Notes: a model not told the origin generated them from the letters alone. Shown: positions 1-9,035, counted from the first letter of the stretch. The stretch: DNA of 42,372 nucleotides from Pseudomonadota bacterium (GCA_023390055.1 JAEWDP010000177.1:1-42372); one strand, 5' to 3'. Program-made: numbers and translations.

Positions 1-127
1 GCAATCGCCAAAAATATCCGTACGTCATTCCAATCCATTCGACCCCAACAAAACTGAATGAAGAACATTCGATATCGTTCGTTGATGAATAGGCGATAAT
101 CGGTGATGACATCAAGCAACATCTGAG

Positions 128-1279
128 ATGGCGTGTCAGCGGCGCTACTCAAAGGTGATTTCAGTCCAGTCGGTCCTGGGATCCTACTCTTCTCGTGGCG
201 GAAAGCCCCTACAAATAAAATCGCCTGCAGCAGGCCTGCAACATGGAGATACCGTGACAAGTTCATGTCCCTGGGATCATGTCCCCACAAGAAACATCCG
301 GCGCGGTCATTTCTGGATTCCCGGCGAGAGGGTTGAGCGCGATGGAAAGAGCTATCAGCGCGGCCCTATGTACGTCGAATGGGAGGCGCCGGAGTCGATT
401 ACGCGGCCGTGGCCGATCGTACTGATGCATGGCGGCGGCTTTCAGGGCACCGAATGGTTCGATACGCCCGATGGTCGCCCCGGTTGGGCGCAGAGGCTTG
501 TTGAAGCCGGTTATGGAGTATTGGTGATCGACCGCCCGGGGCATGGACGCTCCCCTTTCCATCCAGCCACGATGGGGGAGATGGGTCCTGCATTTTCGTA
601 CGAAGGCGGCCGTCACATCTATTTCCCCGGCACGGATGGACGGCACACACAATGGCCTTTCGATGAGAGCGACACGGAGGCAATGGACGAATTCATTGCC
701 GGCTATGGCCCGCTACCAGCCGATCTGGCCGTCTCGCAAGCCATGGATACCGACCGCATGGTGACGCTCTTGCAACGTATCGGCCCAGCAATCCTGGTGA
801 CACATTCGGCCTCAGGACCAGATGGTTGGCTCGTGGCCGACCGGTGCCCCGATCTTGTCAAGGCGATCGTGGCAATTGAACCTATGGGGCCGCCTTTTGC
901 TGATATTCCAAACATAGGTCTTATGCGTTGGGGGCTGGCGGCAGTTCCCTTGAACTACGTCCCACCAGTCCACGACCCCGCTGAGATATCTCTTGCTGCC
1001 GTAGGCCGCTTGACGCTGCCCGCGCTGGCGAACCTTCCAATCCTCATCGTCACCGGTGAGGCATCGGATTTCGCCGCCGCAAGTCCACCCACGGCTGAGC
1101 TTCTTGCCGCTGCGGGTGCAAAACCTCAACTAATGGCGCTTGCCGACCACGAAGTTTTCGGGAACGGGCATGGACTGATCTACGAGAAAAACTCGGACGC
1201 AGCACTTGCACCAATCCTTCAATGGTTGACCGATACGACCGAGAAAAGTTCCGAAAAAACAATGGAAGCGATTTCATAA
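128..1279 (+). CDS. alpha/beta hydrolase (esterase-like)
   Basis: The 383-residue ORF has an alpha/beta-hydrolase layout. An HGGGFQG oxyanion-hole segment lies at about residues 101-107, a THSASG nucleophile elbow at about 225-230 (Ser227 likely catalytic, with Thr replacing the usual first Gly), and a late GNGHG histidine at about 348. The family hydrolyses esters, lactones or related bonds; the substrate is not visible. The first 40 or so residues look unlike the family, and a GTG at 254 preceded by GGAG is a credible alternative start that removes them. The stop codon overlaps the ATG of the next dehydrogenase by one base (TAATG), so the two are probably co-transcribed and translationally coupled. 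Hydrolase fold is well supported; precise role is not. Confidence 0.8.
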   Translation: MACQRRYSKVISVQSVLGSYSSRGGKPLQIKSPAAGLQHGDTVTSSCPWDHVPTRNIRRGHFWIPGERVERDGKSYQRGPMYVEWEAPESITRPWPIVLMHGGGFQGTEWFDTPDGRPGWAQRLVEAGYGVLVIDRPGHGRSPFHPATMGEMGPAFSYEGGRHIYFPGTDGRHTQWPFDESDTEAMDEFIAGYGPLPADLAVSQAMDTDRMVTLLQRIGPAILVTHSASGPDGWLVADRCPDLVKAIVAIEPMGPPFADIPNIGLMRWGLAAVPLNYVPPVHDPAEISLAAVGRLTLPALANLPILIVTGEASDFAAASPPTAELLAAAGAKPQLMALADHEVFGNGHGLIYEKNSDAALAPILQWLTDTTEKSSEKTMEAIS

Positions 1280-2121
1280 TGGAAAAAAATGCGCAAAAGT
1301 CTTGGTTGATCACGGGCTGCTCCAGCGGCTTGGGTCTGCACCTTGCCGAAGCTGCCCTCGCCCGGGGTGACCTGTTAATCGCTACCGCCCGTGATCCGAA
1401 TAGTCTGACTGCATTGGAGCAACGTTTCCCCGATCAGGTGCGAACATGCCGCCTGGACGTGAACGAGCCGGAAACAGCACATGCTGCTGTCGCCTTGGCG
1501 AAAGAGGCCTTTGGCAAACTTGACGTGCTGGTCAACAACGCCGGCTACGGCTTTATGGGTGCGCTGGAAGAGGCCACACCCGATGAATATCGTCCGGTGT
1601 TCGAAACCAACGTCTTCGGGCTCATCGAGGTTACCCGGGCATCTCTGCCGGTGTTACGAGAGCAACGATACGGTTGCATCGTCAATCTGTCTTCCGGTGC
1701 AGGCATTTCCGGTTCAGCAGGATATGGCTACTACAACGCGACCAAGTTCGCAGTTGAGGGCCTGTCGGAGGCGCTTGCTCGCGAGGTTGCCCCGCTTGGC
1801 CTGAATGTCATTATCGCCGAGCCGGGGCCGTTCCGCACCGCTTTTCTCGGCCGATCAATCTTCATGGCCGCGCGCGAAATCCCGGACTACGCGGACACGT
1901 CAGGCCATCTGCGCGACTACAGACGACGCAATGATGGCCAGCAGGCGGGCGATCCGGCCAAAGCGGCTGCGGTCATCCTGAGAGCCGTGGACAGCGCCCA
2001 TCCACCGCTGCATCTTCCGATTGGGCCGGCTGCCCATGCCGTCGTCGAACGCAAACTGACGTCTTTCCAACGAGACGTCGATCAATGGCGGGAGATCTCC
2101 ATCGCCACTGATTTCAATTGA
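1279..2121 (+). CDS. SDR family oxidoreductase
   Basis: A 280-residue classical short-chain dehydrogenase/reductase. Visible motifs are the TGCSSGLG cofactor loop at about residues 12-19, NNAG at about 86-89, catalytic Ser near 139 and the YNATK active-site motif (Tyr152, Lys156). The family moves hydride between NAD(P) and an alcohol or carbonyl. The ORF is open further upstream, but the ATG at 1279 overlaps the stop of the preceding hydrolase and places the Rossmann motif at the normal distance from the N-terminus. Coupling to an esterase-like hydrolase suggests that it acts on the alcohol or ketone released, which is inference. The sequence resembles the steroid-dehydrogenase-like SDR subgroup, but the substrate is unknown. 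Confidence 0.88.
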   Translation: MEKNAQKSWLITGCSSGLGLHLAEAALARGDLLIATARDPNSLTALEQRFPDQVRTCRLDVNEPETAHAAVALAKEAFGKLDVLVNNAGYGFMGALEEATPDEYRPVFETNVFGLIEVTRASLPVLREQRYGCIVNLSSGAGISGSAGYGYYNATKFAVEGLSEALAREVAPLGLNVIIAEPGPFRTAFLGRSIFMAAREIPDYADTSGHLRDYRRRNDGQQAGDPAKAAAVILRAVDSAHPPLHLPIGPAAHAVVERKLTSFQRDVDQWREISIATDFN

Positions 2122-2207
2122 TAGATGTCATCATGCTGCAGTCCTGATCGTCGGGGTGTCACCTCACCCGACGCACAATTGAATATGCAGAGCTTTGAGA
2201 AACGGAC

Positions 2208-2582
2208 ATGAAAAACACTTTTACCAAATTGATCGTTTTCGTAGGTAGCGTTTGGCTATCCCTGGCAGGCACGGCGTTCGCTAACGTCACTTTGAATGTA
2301 AGTTATGTGGGGGACGCATCATCGCATTTTGATAGGGATTATTACGTGAAGAAACACCTGCCGCTAGTACAGGAATCGTGGGGTCCCTACGGCCTGGAAG
2401 CATGTAGTGCATTCTTTCCCAGTGGCTACGAGGTCGGCGTTGTCGCCGTTGCCGTCTGTAGATTTAAGAACAGGCAGGCACTTGATGATGCGTTCAATTC
2501 AAGTGCCACCGGCCCGGTGCTGGAGGATGTAAAAAAGTTTACCGATATTCAGCCTAGCAGGACCATAGCCACGCCGTTTTGA
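2208..2582 (+). CDS. EthD-like protein with signal peptide
   Basis: A 124-residue protein. Its first 25 residues form a typical Sec signal peptide: a basic start MKN, a hydrophobic core and an AFA cleavage box before Asn-Val. The mature part resembles the EthD / ferredoxin-like dimeric barrel family: HFDRDYYVKKHLPLVQE near the N-terminus and VKKFTDIQP near the C-terminus, which correspond to the family's FDxxYY-HxP and xYTDxxP segments. EthD-like proteins are usually cytoplasmic accessory proteins of catabolic pathways, so an exported version is unusual. A second, leaderless relative is encoded at 6258-6560. Whether it is an enzyme, binding protein or chaperone cannot be told. The start is supported by the signal peptide. 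Confidence 0.75.
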   Translation: MKNTFTKLIVFVGSVWLSLAGTAFANVTLNVSYVGDASSHFDRDYYVKKHLPLVQESWGPYGLEACSAFFPSGYEVGVVAVAVCRFKNRQALDDAFNSSATGPVLEDVKKFTDIQPSRTIATPF

Positions 2583-2999
2583 TGTTGGCGAACCATTCAA
2601 AAGACATACGGCGCCGAAACTGCTTAACCGTGTTGAAATGGTTCGGTTCGCTCTCAGGTCTCAAAGCAGGAACAACGAACGTTTGACAGACCTGAAAATA
2701 GGTACCGCTTGGTCTATATTACTCCCATACGACGAGAGTTGCGCATCTCACCTACAGGGTCGTCCTTGGGAAATCTGTCTCACCGAGGCACTGCGAAAAG
2801 CGATGAACGTGTTCCGGTATGGGTGTCGTCACGGCGCGCCCAAGCGCAGCGGATGAGAATTCTCAAAGGTTAGAATGGATCCAGATAAGATGCCGACATT
2901 TGTTAATTAGCTGCGGGCGCTTAGTTTAAATGCTAATTTGGAACCATTTAGTTCATATTGTCTGCTAGTTTGAGCTACGGAGCTTTAAAAGGAGAGTCG
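2583..2999 (+). other. gene-poor stretch
   Basis: About 420 bases without a convincing gene. A 72-codon open frame at 2638-2856 has no recognisable similarity, no good ribosome-binding site and a random-looking composition, so it is not called. A TTGACA hexamer at 2683-2688 could be a -35 element, but no well-spaced -10 follows. The stretch just before 3000 is AT-rich and ends in GGAGAG, the ribosome-binding site of the MFS gene. It may hold that gene's promoter. Confidence 0.4.
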
Positions 3000-4406
3000 A
3001 TGTCTGATGTCGCAATAAAAGGGGTGGAGGTCGATCCGCACCGTTGGGAGGGGCTGGTCGTCCTGCTGGCGGGTGCGTTCTTGCCGCCGCTCGACTTTTT
3101 CATTGTCAACGTGGCGCTGCCCTCGATTAGGGAAGATTTCCAGGCCTCTCCTTCGATGATGCAACTCGTGGTCTCCGCTTACGCGACCACATACGCGGTC
3201 ATGCTCATCACGGGAGGACGCCTGGGGGACTTGTATGGGCGGCGAAATACCTTTCTGGTGGGGATGGCGCTATTTGCCATCGCCTCGTTGCTGTGCGGAT
3301 TTGCGTGGTCACCGCTCTCCCTTGTGGTGGGAAGAGTATTACAAGGTTTCGCTGCAGCAATAATGGCGCCGCAGGCACTTGCGTCAATTAATGCGATATT
3401 TCCCGATGAAGAGCGGTCGAGGGCCCTGAGCCTATACTCTTTGACGTTCGGTCTCGCATCGACGGCCGGGCTGTTCCTGGGCGGTGCACTGATCGCGATC
3501 GACCTGTTCGGACTTGGCTGGCGAAGCATCTTCCTCGTTAACATTCCGGTGATCGCAATTGCTATGCCTGCTGCCTACTATCTGGTTAAAGAGACAAGGT
3601 CGATGCGACCCAAACGGCTTGATGTTGGGGGCGCGGCCCTCATTTCGGTCGTCCTTTTCGCACTAATTACGCCCTTGATAGAAGGACGAGAGGCAGGTTG
3701 GCCCATTTGGTCCTTCGCTCTCCTCGCAAGCACTTTGCCGCTTTCGATCGTTTTGTGGCGCTACGAGTTCGGATTGGAAAGGGCAGGCCGGGATCCGATC
3801 GTTCCACCAAGTCTGCTGCGCATGAACGGGATGCTCAAAGGCCTCTTCGCGGCGCTGATGTTTTATACTCTTGCGGCGTTCTGGCTGGTTTTTTCAGTCT
3901 ACCAACAAGCCGGCCTCAATCGCTCGCCGTTCGAGGCCGGCCTGTCCATCCTGCCGGCCGCAGCCGGCTTCATCGTCGGCCCTCTGGTTAATCCCTGGAT
4001 TGCCATTCGATCAGGCAAATATGCCGCCGCGATCGGCATGCTTCTACAGGCGGGAGGACTGCTTGGCACAGCAGCGACGGTTACCATCGGCGCACCTGGC
4101 TATCTGTTCTTTCCGTTGTTCCTGATCGGCATGGGGCAGGGCATAGCTCTCCCCAATCTGGTGGGCAACGTCGTCAGGCTCGTCGACCGGCGGTCGTCCG
4201 GTCTCGCGTCCGGCCTGGTGAGTTCGATGTTCCAGATCAGCGGCGCCTTGTCGGTCGCAGTCATTGGGGGCCTGTTCTTCGGACTGGCCGGCGACACGGT
4301 AGATCCTAGCGGCATCGCCTATGCCGCCTGCGCAGCCGCGATTGCCACATGCCTCCTGATCTCAGCTTGGTATTCCAGCAACCTTCCAGACAAGAGGGAT
4401 ACTTGA
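3000..4406 (+). CDS. MFS transporter, DHA2-like (14-TM drug exporter type)
   Basis: A 468-residue polytopic membrane protein. The loop GGRLGDLYGRRN near residue 78 is the major-facilitator motif A (GxLaDrxGrrr). The helix-1 segment LPPLDFFIVNVALPSI matches the D-x-x-ivNvALP motif of the DHA2 (EmrB/QacA) branch. Many further hydrophobic segments continue to the C-terminus. The open frame begins 42 bases earlier, but ATG 3000 has GGAGAG six bases upstream and is preferred. The family exports drugs or metabolites, or takes up substrates, using the proton gradient. The gene ends one base before the next hydrolase ATG, so it is probably in an operon with that gene and may export or import the pathway compound. 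Confidence 0.9.
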   Translation: MSDVAIKGVEVDPHRWEGLVVLLAGAFLPPLDFFIVNVALPSIREDFQASPSMMQLVVSAYATTYAVMLITGGRLGDLYGRRNTFLVGMALFAIASLLCGFAWSPLSLVVGRVLQGFAAAIMAPQALASINAIFPDEERSRALSLYSLTFGLASTAGLFLGGALIAIDLFGLGWRSIFLVNIPVIAIAMPAAYYLVKETRSMRPKRLDVGGAALISVVLFALITPLIEGREAGWPIWSFALLASTLPLSIVLWRYEFGLERAGRDPIVPPSLLRMNGMLKGLFAALMFYTLAAFWLVFSVYQQAGLNRSPFEAGLSILPAAAGFIVGPLVNPWIAIRSGKYAAAIGMLLQAGGLLGTAATVTIGAPGYLFFPLFLIGMGQGIALPNLVGNVVRLVDRRSSGLASGLVSSMFQISGALSVAVIGGLFFGLAGDTVDPSGIAYAACAAAIATCLLISAWYSSNLPDKRDT

Positions 4407-4407
4407 A

Positions 4408-5253
4408 ATGACGCGAATGAAAATCGAGGGCTTCGAACACCGTCTCGTTTCAGCCGGAGACGTCAATATACATTCCGTTTCCGGCGGGGCGGGCATGCCG
4501 CTGATTCTAATTCATGGCTTTCCTCAGACCTGGTGGGAATGGCACAAAGCCATGCCGGTTCTTGCGAAACACTATCATGTCGTGGCCGTCGATCTTCGCG
4601 GCGCGGGGTTTTCTGACTGCCCTTTGTCGGGATACGACAAGGCGACCCTTGCGACTGATATCCATAATGTCATGCAGGTGCTCGGGCACAAAACTTATGC
4701 CGTTTGCGGTCATGACATTGGCGCCATGGTCGCAATGGCTCTTGCTTCGCTTCAACGCGACGCAGTCAAACAATTGGTCGTCCTCGACGCGCCGCTCCCA
4801 GGCTGGAGCAGATGGGAGGCAAGCCTTGCGTCACTTTGGCAATTCAGTTTCCACCAGAAACGGGATCTACCGGAGCTTCTGATCTACGGAAAAGAGTATG
4901 AATACATAGCTTCGTTCATCTCCGAACGGACTTTCGATCATGGAAGCTTCGATCAAGATGACATCGAGATCTATGCGAACGCGCTTGCTCTGCCTGGCCG
5001 CACCCGAGCCGCCATGGAATGGTACCGGGCATTTCCAATCGATCACCAAAATGCCCTGCAGTGGAAGGAGCAGCCGCTCAAGATCCCTGTTCTCGCGCTT
5101 GGGGGTGAAAAGAGATTTGGCCCCCGGATCGTAGAAATGGTGAAAGAATTCGCCACGAGCGTAGAGGGCGGCAGCATTGCGAATTCAAGCCACTATGTCG
5201 TTGATGAAAGGCCGCACGAGGTGGCGACCGCGATTGTCGATTTTCTGCAGTAG
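4408..5253 (+). CDS. alpha/beta hydrolase, epoxide hydrolase / dehalogenase type
   Basis: A 281-residue alpha/beta hydrolase whose nucleophile elbow reads GHDIGA (Asp103). An aspartate nucleophile marks the epoxide hydrolase, haloalkane dehalogenase and haloacetate dehalogenase branch rather than esterases. The oxyanion segment is HGFPQTWWEWH at about residues 36-46, and the catalytic histidine is probably His262 in SSHYV. In this branch the aspartate forms a covalent ester with the substrate, which water then releases. It starts one base after the stop of the MFS gene, indicating one transcript. Epoxide hydrolase is the more common outcome for HGFPxxW sequences, but dehalogenation cannot be excluded. 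Confidence 0.85.
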   Translation: MTRMKIEGFEHRLVSAGDVNIHSVSGGAGMPLILIHGFPQTWWEWHKAMPVLAKHYHVVAVDLRGAGFSDCPLSGYDKATLATDIHNVMQVLGHKTYAVCGHDIGAMVAMALASLQRDAVKQLVVLDAPLPGWSRWEASLASLWQFSFHQKRDLPELLIYGKEYEYIASFISERTFDHGSFDQDDIEIYANALALPGRTRAAMEWYRAFPIDHQNALQWKEQPLKIPVLALGGEKRFGPRIVEMVKEFATSVEGGSIANSSHYVVDERPHEVATAIVDFLQ

Positions 5254-5327
5254 CGACTGAGCTCCAAATCTGCAGGCAACCCTGCATTTTTATGTCGAAC
5301 AACAAAAACTAGCATAGGAAAACAGCC

Positions 5328-6080
5328 ATGAACACTCCCACTCTTGCTCTCGCCGGCAAGCGCGCACTCGTTACCGGAGCAGCACGCGGCATCGGTGCGG
5401 CAATCGCACTGAAACTAGCCGAGGACGGCGCCGACGTCGCTGTCACTTATGAGAAGTCGGCTGAAAAGGCCGAAGCTCTCGCCGCTGAGATTCGCGCCTT
5501 AGGTCGAAAGGCTGTAGCCATTCAAGCCGATGCGGCCAGCCCTGAAGCCGCAAAGACTGCGGTTGAACAGACCGTGGCAGATCTCGGCGGACTTGACATT
5601 CTTGTCAATAACGCCGGTGTCCTATTTTCTGGTAGCTTTTCAGAGCAGTCGCTGGAAGAAATAGATCTGCAGCTGAACGTCAATGTGCGCGGCGTTTTTC
5701 TGATCACTCAAGCTGCGCTGAAACACATCCCCAATGGCGGCCGCATCATCAGTACAGGCAGTAATGCGGGTCTGGCTGTCCCATTCCCAGGGATCGCGGT
5801 TTATGCAGCGACCAAATCCGCGCTGGAAAGCTTCACTCGTGGTCTCGCACGTGAACTGGGTCCGCGGGAAATCACCGTCAATCTGGTCCGACCAGGCCCA
5901 ATCGACACCGACATGAACCCAGCCGATGGCGCTCTCGCACCCGCTATCCTCCCAAGCCTGTCGATTGCCCGCTACGGTAAGACCCGGGAGGTCGCCGAGG
6001 CCGTCGCCTTCCTCGCCGGACCTGGCGCCGCCTACATCACCGGTTCGGGCATTCTTGTCGATGGAGGCATAGCCGCCTGA
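5328..6080 (+). CDS. SDR family oxidoreductase (3-oxoacyl-ACP reductase-like)
   Basis: A 250-residue classical SDR. It has TGAARGIG at residues 16-23, NNAG at 94-97, a GSN serine segment near 145, YAATK with Tyr159 and Lys163, and the C-terminal GSGILVDGG segment typical of FabG-like dehydrogenases. It would use NAD(P)H on a carbonyl or alcohol. It lies 74 bases after the epoxide-hydrolase-like gene on the same strand and is followed by an EthD-like gene, so these probably form one catabolic cluster. The FabG-like appearance does not imply fatty acid synthesis; many xenobiotic-pathway dehydrogenases look like this. Confidence 0.88.
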   Translation: MNTPTLALAGKRALVTGAARGIGAAIALKLAEDGADVAVTYEKSAEKAEALAAEIRALGRKAVAIQADAASPEAAKTAVEQTVADLGGLDILVNNAGVLFSGSFSEQSLEEIDLQLNVNVRGVFLITQAALKHIPNGGRIISTGSNAGLAVPFPGIAVYAATKSALESFTRGLARELGPREITVNLVRPGPIDTDMNPADGALAPAILPSLSIARYGKTREVAEAVAFLAGPGAAYITGSGILVDGGIAA

Positions 6081-6257
6081 GCTATTTCCCGAGGAGGCGA
6101 CCGGCCTCCTCGGGCCATGTGGTCACGGCAAACTAGTACCGCGTCGCGGCAAAACCGGCTCGGCCCAACCGAACCGATACGGTATGATCGAATTCGCTCT
6201 GCAAGATGGCACGTCGCGCGGCAAAGTTGTAGCGACTATGAGAAGGAAGGAGAGAAC

Positions 6258-6560
6258 ATGACAAAGATGATTGTCGTTTGCACTGGCGACGCCAACATGA
6301 GGTTTGATCGAGACTACTATGCGAACGATCATTTTAAGCTGGCGATGGCATGCTGGGAAGAATACGGACTTCAGTCTGCGGAGGCGTTTTTCCCGTACTC
6401 TGAGACCGGCAACTGGAAATCCATTGGCGTGTACACCTTCTCTTCGGTACAGGGGGTATATGACGCGCTGGAAAGCCCAAAAACACAAGAAGTGATGGAC
6501 GATGTGAAGAATTTCACCGACGCGCCGGTCGTGCTGCGTAGCCTGTTCACTGAGTTCTAA
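6258..6560 (+). CDS. EthD-like small protein (cytoplasmic)
   Basis: A 100-residue protein with the EthD-like pattern RFDRDYYANDHFKLA near the N-terminus and VKNFTDAPV near the C-terminus. The frame is open further upstream, but ATG 6258 follows AAGGAAGGAGAG, an excellent ribosome-binding site, and gives the normal family length. It lacks a signal peptide, unlike its relative at 2208-2582; the two share FDRDYY and the VKxFTD element. EthD was named from an ether-degradation cluster, where it is needed but has no defined reaction. It converges with the LysR gene that ends 41 bases away on the other strand. Confidence 0.8.
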   Translation: MTKMIVVCTGDANMRFDRDYYANDHFKLAMACWEEYGLQSAEAFFPYSETGNWKSIGVYTFSSVQGVYDALESPKTQEVMDDVKNFTDAPVVLRSLFTEF

Positions 6561-6600
6561 GAAGTTGCCAACGGCATTGGCCTGCCGCCCCGCAATCGCA

Positions 6601-7581
6601 CTACCGTTGGCTAAGTTCGCCATTCAGTGTCGCGGTCCGGGTGTGCGCCCATTCCCCTACCATCGAGTCAATCAAACGCCGGACTTTTGGCGATAGATAG
6701 CGCTTGCTCGGATACATGATGACGATCGGGACCGTTTGTGTTTCGAACGATCTCAGCACCTGTTCAAGGCGTCCGTTGGCAATTGCACCCTCTACGAGAA
6801 AGTTTGGAAGATGTGCTATCCCGCTTCCGGCAATTGCAGCATCCCGTATCGCCTCACCGCTGTCGAGGCGGAGCCGGCCACGTCCGCCGACTGTAGTCCA
6901 AGTGCCATCCGCCTCGCGAATACGCCATGATTGCCTGCGGGTTCCGCTCTTGAACATCAGGCAATCGTGCGACGCTAAGTCATCGAGAATATCCGGTCGC
7001 CCGCGCCTGTCGAGATAGGCAGGCGCGGCGCATATGACGGTCCTATGCTCCGCGACGACACGGGAAATCAGCCCCGCATCCGCTCCGCCGGTCCCGATCC
7101 GAACAGCCAGGTCAAAACCGTCTTCAATCATATCGGCAATACGGTCGCTGAAACTCACCTCGACCTGGAGATCAGGCCATTCCTCCATGTATCTGTACAG
7201 CAGGGGGAGGACATGTGTCCGGCCAAAACTGTCTGGTACGGTCAGACGCAGCAGGCCCGTTGGAATGGCGCTTTTCTGCCCGACGCTGGCTTCGCTTTCC
7301 TCAAGCAGGCGTACGATCCGAGAGCAGTACTCGTAGAACACCCGGCCGTCTTCCGTCACGCTCAGCTTGCGTGTTGTGCGATAGAGAAGGCGAACTCCTA
7401 GACGGGTTTCCAGCCGCGTGATGGCCTTGCCGACTGCCGACCGAGTGAGGCCAATTGCCTGCCCGCCACCGATGAAGCTCCCTGCATCAACAACGGCAAT
7501 GAAAGCAAATATCTCTTCCAAATTTCCGCGCACGATCCCGGCCACCGTTGCTACTCTCGTCACCAAAGATGGGAAATCCAT
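6601..7581 (-). CDS. LysR family transcriptional regulator
   Basis: A 326-residue LysR-type regulator. The winged helix-turn-helix lies within the first 90 or so residues (AVVDAGSFIGGGQAIGLTRSA, then KAITRLETRLGVRLLYRTTR). The rest has the two-lobed co-inducer-binding pattern, including a DLAVRIG segment. The start is uncertain: most relatives begin close to the NLEEIFAFIAVVD segment, and a GTG about 17 codons in would give that form. It is divergent from the hydrolase at 7646, with about 65 bases between, which is the usual arrangement for a LysR regulator and a target. A 12-base palindrome sits in that gap. The effector is unknown. Confidence 0.9.
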   Translation of the reverse strand: MDFPSLVTRVATVAGIVRGNLEEIFAFIAVVDAGSFIGGGQAIGLTRSAVGKAITRLETRLGVRLLYRTTRKLSVTEDGRVFYEYCSRIVRLLEESEASVGQKSAIPTGLLRLTVPDSFGRTHVLPLLYRYMEEWPDLQVEVSFSDRIADMIEDGFDLAVRIGTGGADAGLISRVVAEHRTVICAAPAYLDRRGRPDILDDLASHDCLMFKSGTRRQSWRIREADGTWTTVGGRGRLRLDSGEAIRDAAIAGSGIAHLPNFLVEGAIANGRLEQVLRSFETQTVPIVIMYPSKRYLSPKVRRLIDSMVGEWAHTRTATLNGELSQR

Positions 7582-7586
7582 TCCCG

Positions 7587-7598
7587 AATGAATTCATT
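7587..7598. promoter_or_regulatory. palindrome in LysR/hydrolase divergent region
   Basis: AATGAATTCATT is a perfect 12-base palindrome located just before the LysR start and about 50 bases before the divergent hydrolase start. It could be part of an operator for the LysR protein. A palindrome of this AT-rich kind can also occur by chance, and no full T-N11-A box was confirmed. Confidence 0.3.
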
Positions 7599-7645
7599 AT
7601 GGTGACCTCAGATCCCGGGTCAAGCGACCAGGGCGTACACCGCTA

Positions 7646-8587
7646 ATGAGGTCCGTAATGCCAATTTCTCCCGCCGTACAGCAACGCATCGACGAATGGA
7701 ACGCAGCGTCATCTTCCTTTGCCCCTCTGTTAATGGGCCAAGCTGGGAATTGGGCTGTCGAAAGAGAAAAGTACAATAATACACTCGCTCAGCACCCGAC
7801 GCCGGACGGCGTTTCGATCAACCAGATCGACATGGGCAGCATCGCAGGTACCATGGTTAAGCCCGACGATGCCGAAGCGGACAGAGCCCTGCTTTACATC
7901 CATGGCGGCGGTTACATTGCGGGAAGCCCTGGCGCTTACCACGGAATGGCTGGACATTACGCCAAGCTCTTGAAAGCGGTGGTATATATGCCGGATTACC
8001 GCCTCGCGCCAGAACATCCCTTCCCAGCAGCAATCAATGACACACTGGCATCCTACAAATGGCTGCTCGACCAGGGGTACGACGCAAAATCGATTGCTTT
8101 CTCCGGAGATTCAGCTGGTGGCGCGATGGTTGTCTCCGTGATGGTCGCAGCCCGTAATGCCGGGCTTGTGCTTCCGGCAGCCGGTGTCGCCATTTCCCCG
8201 TGGGCCAATCTGGAACATACCGGGCCTTCGATGAAGACCCGAGACGGGATCGATCCGACCGTCAGCCTCGCGGGTCTGGATCTGATGGCAAAGGCCTTCC
8301 TGAACGGCGCGTTGAAAAACGATCCTGATGCGTCACCCGTGTTCGCGGATGTACGTGGACTGCCGCCGATCTTGGTCCAGATTGGAGAGAGCGAAGTGAT
8401 GCTTAGTGATGCCATGCGGCTGGCTACGCATCTCGCTGAAAACCGCGTCCGCGTGTCTCTGGAAGTCTGGCCTGGCATGTTCCATGTCTGGCATATATTC
8501 GCTGCCATTCTGCCCGAAGGCATGCAGGCTCTCGAAAGTGCAAGTATCTTTCTTGGCAATGCGTTGAACGCACATGCCCAGCCCTAG
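7646..8587 (+). CDS. alpha/beta hydrolase, HSL / hydrolase-3 family
   Basis: A 313-residue esterase of the hormone-sensitive-lipase-like group. HGGGY at residues 86-90 forms the oxyanion hole and GDSAGG at 154-159 carries nucleophile Ser156. The segment APEHPFPAA is typical of this family, and a C-terminal FHVWH supplies the histidine. The start may be Met1 at 7646 or Met5 at 7658. Such enzymes hydrolyse short-chain or aromatic esters in the cytoplasm. It is transcribed away from the LysR gene and is the likely target of that regulator. It ends before a transposase remnant, so it appears to be a single-gene unit. Confidence 0.9.
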   Translation: MRSVMPISPAVQQRIDEWNAASSSFAPLLMGQAGNWAVEREKYNNTLAQHPTPDGVSINQIDMGSIAGTMVKPDDAEADRALLYIHGGGYIAGSPGAYHGMAGHYAKLLKAVVYMPDYRLAPEHPFPAAINDTLASYKWLLDQGYDAKSIAFSGDSAGGAMVVSVMVAARNAGLVLPAAGVAISPWANLEHTGPSMKTRDGIDPTVSLAGLDLMAKAFLNGALKNDPDASPVFADVRGLPPILVQIGESEVMLSDAMRLATHLAENRVRVSLEVWPGMFHVWHIFAAILPEGMQALESASIFLGNALNAHAQP

Positions 8588-8692
8588 CGTTAAACGAAGG
8601 GCATGGGTTGGAGGTTTAGTTCCAGCCCGCCCCGCATACCCTTGGAATAGGCTTAAATATCATCTACTTGCGCCGCGAGTAACCATGCCGTC

Positions 8693-9014
8693 ATGATGGC
8701 TATCCTAAAAACTTACCTAAAGCATCTTGGTCAAGGTGCAACCGAGAGACCACCTACGCCCTTCGAACGTTCATCTATGACACGCTGGCGGCAGCGCATG
8801 GGCAGGAAGGGGATCAAGGCCCTGCTGCAGGGCTGCCGCCGTAAGCGGTCAAACCGGGACGATGAAACCCGCCAATACGCGACAGGTGACCGTAGCCACT
8901 ATGGTTCCGCTGAGAAACGTAATGCTCTTGGTCGATGCCCCTCCTATCCCATCAGTGCGGGAACAGTTGGTGGATTTGGGTCTTTCATCACGCCCAAATA
9001 AAGCGCAGCTCTAA
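8693..9014 (+). pseudogene. IS5-like transposase remnant
   Basis: Two reading frames carry adjacent pieces that resemble the N-terminal third of IS5-group transposases. The first frame holds PFERSSMTRWRQRMG near 8759-8806. A second frame, from about 8883, reads QVTVATMVPLRNVM and then VREQLVDLG, matching the family's VDTTVQPKNV and RAREQLV pattern with substitutions. A frameshift separates them and no catalytic core follows. No terminal inverted repeats were identified. The match is from memory of family patterns, so it is moderate rather than certain. Confidence 0.5.
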
Positions 9015-9035
9015 AGTTCCACCGCACGGCTGAGC

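Noticed and set aside
2638..2856. 72-codon open frame between EthD-like and MFS genes
   Set aside because: No ribosome-binding site, no recognisable similarity and irregular composition.
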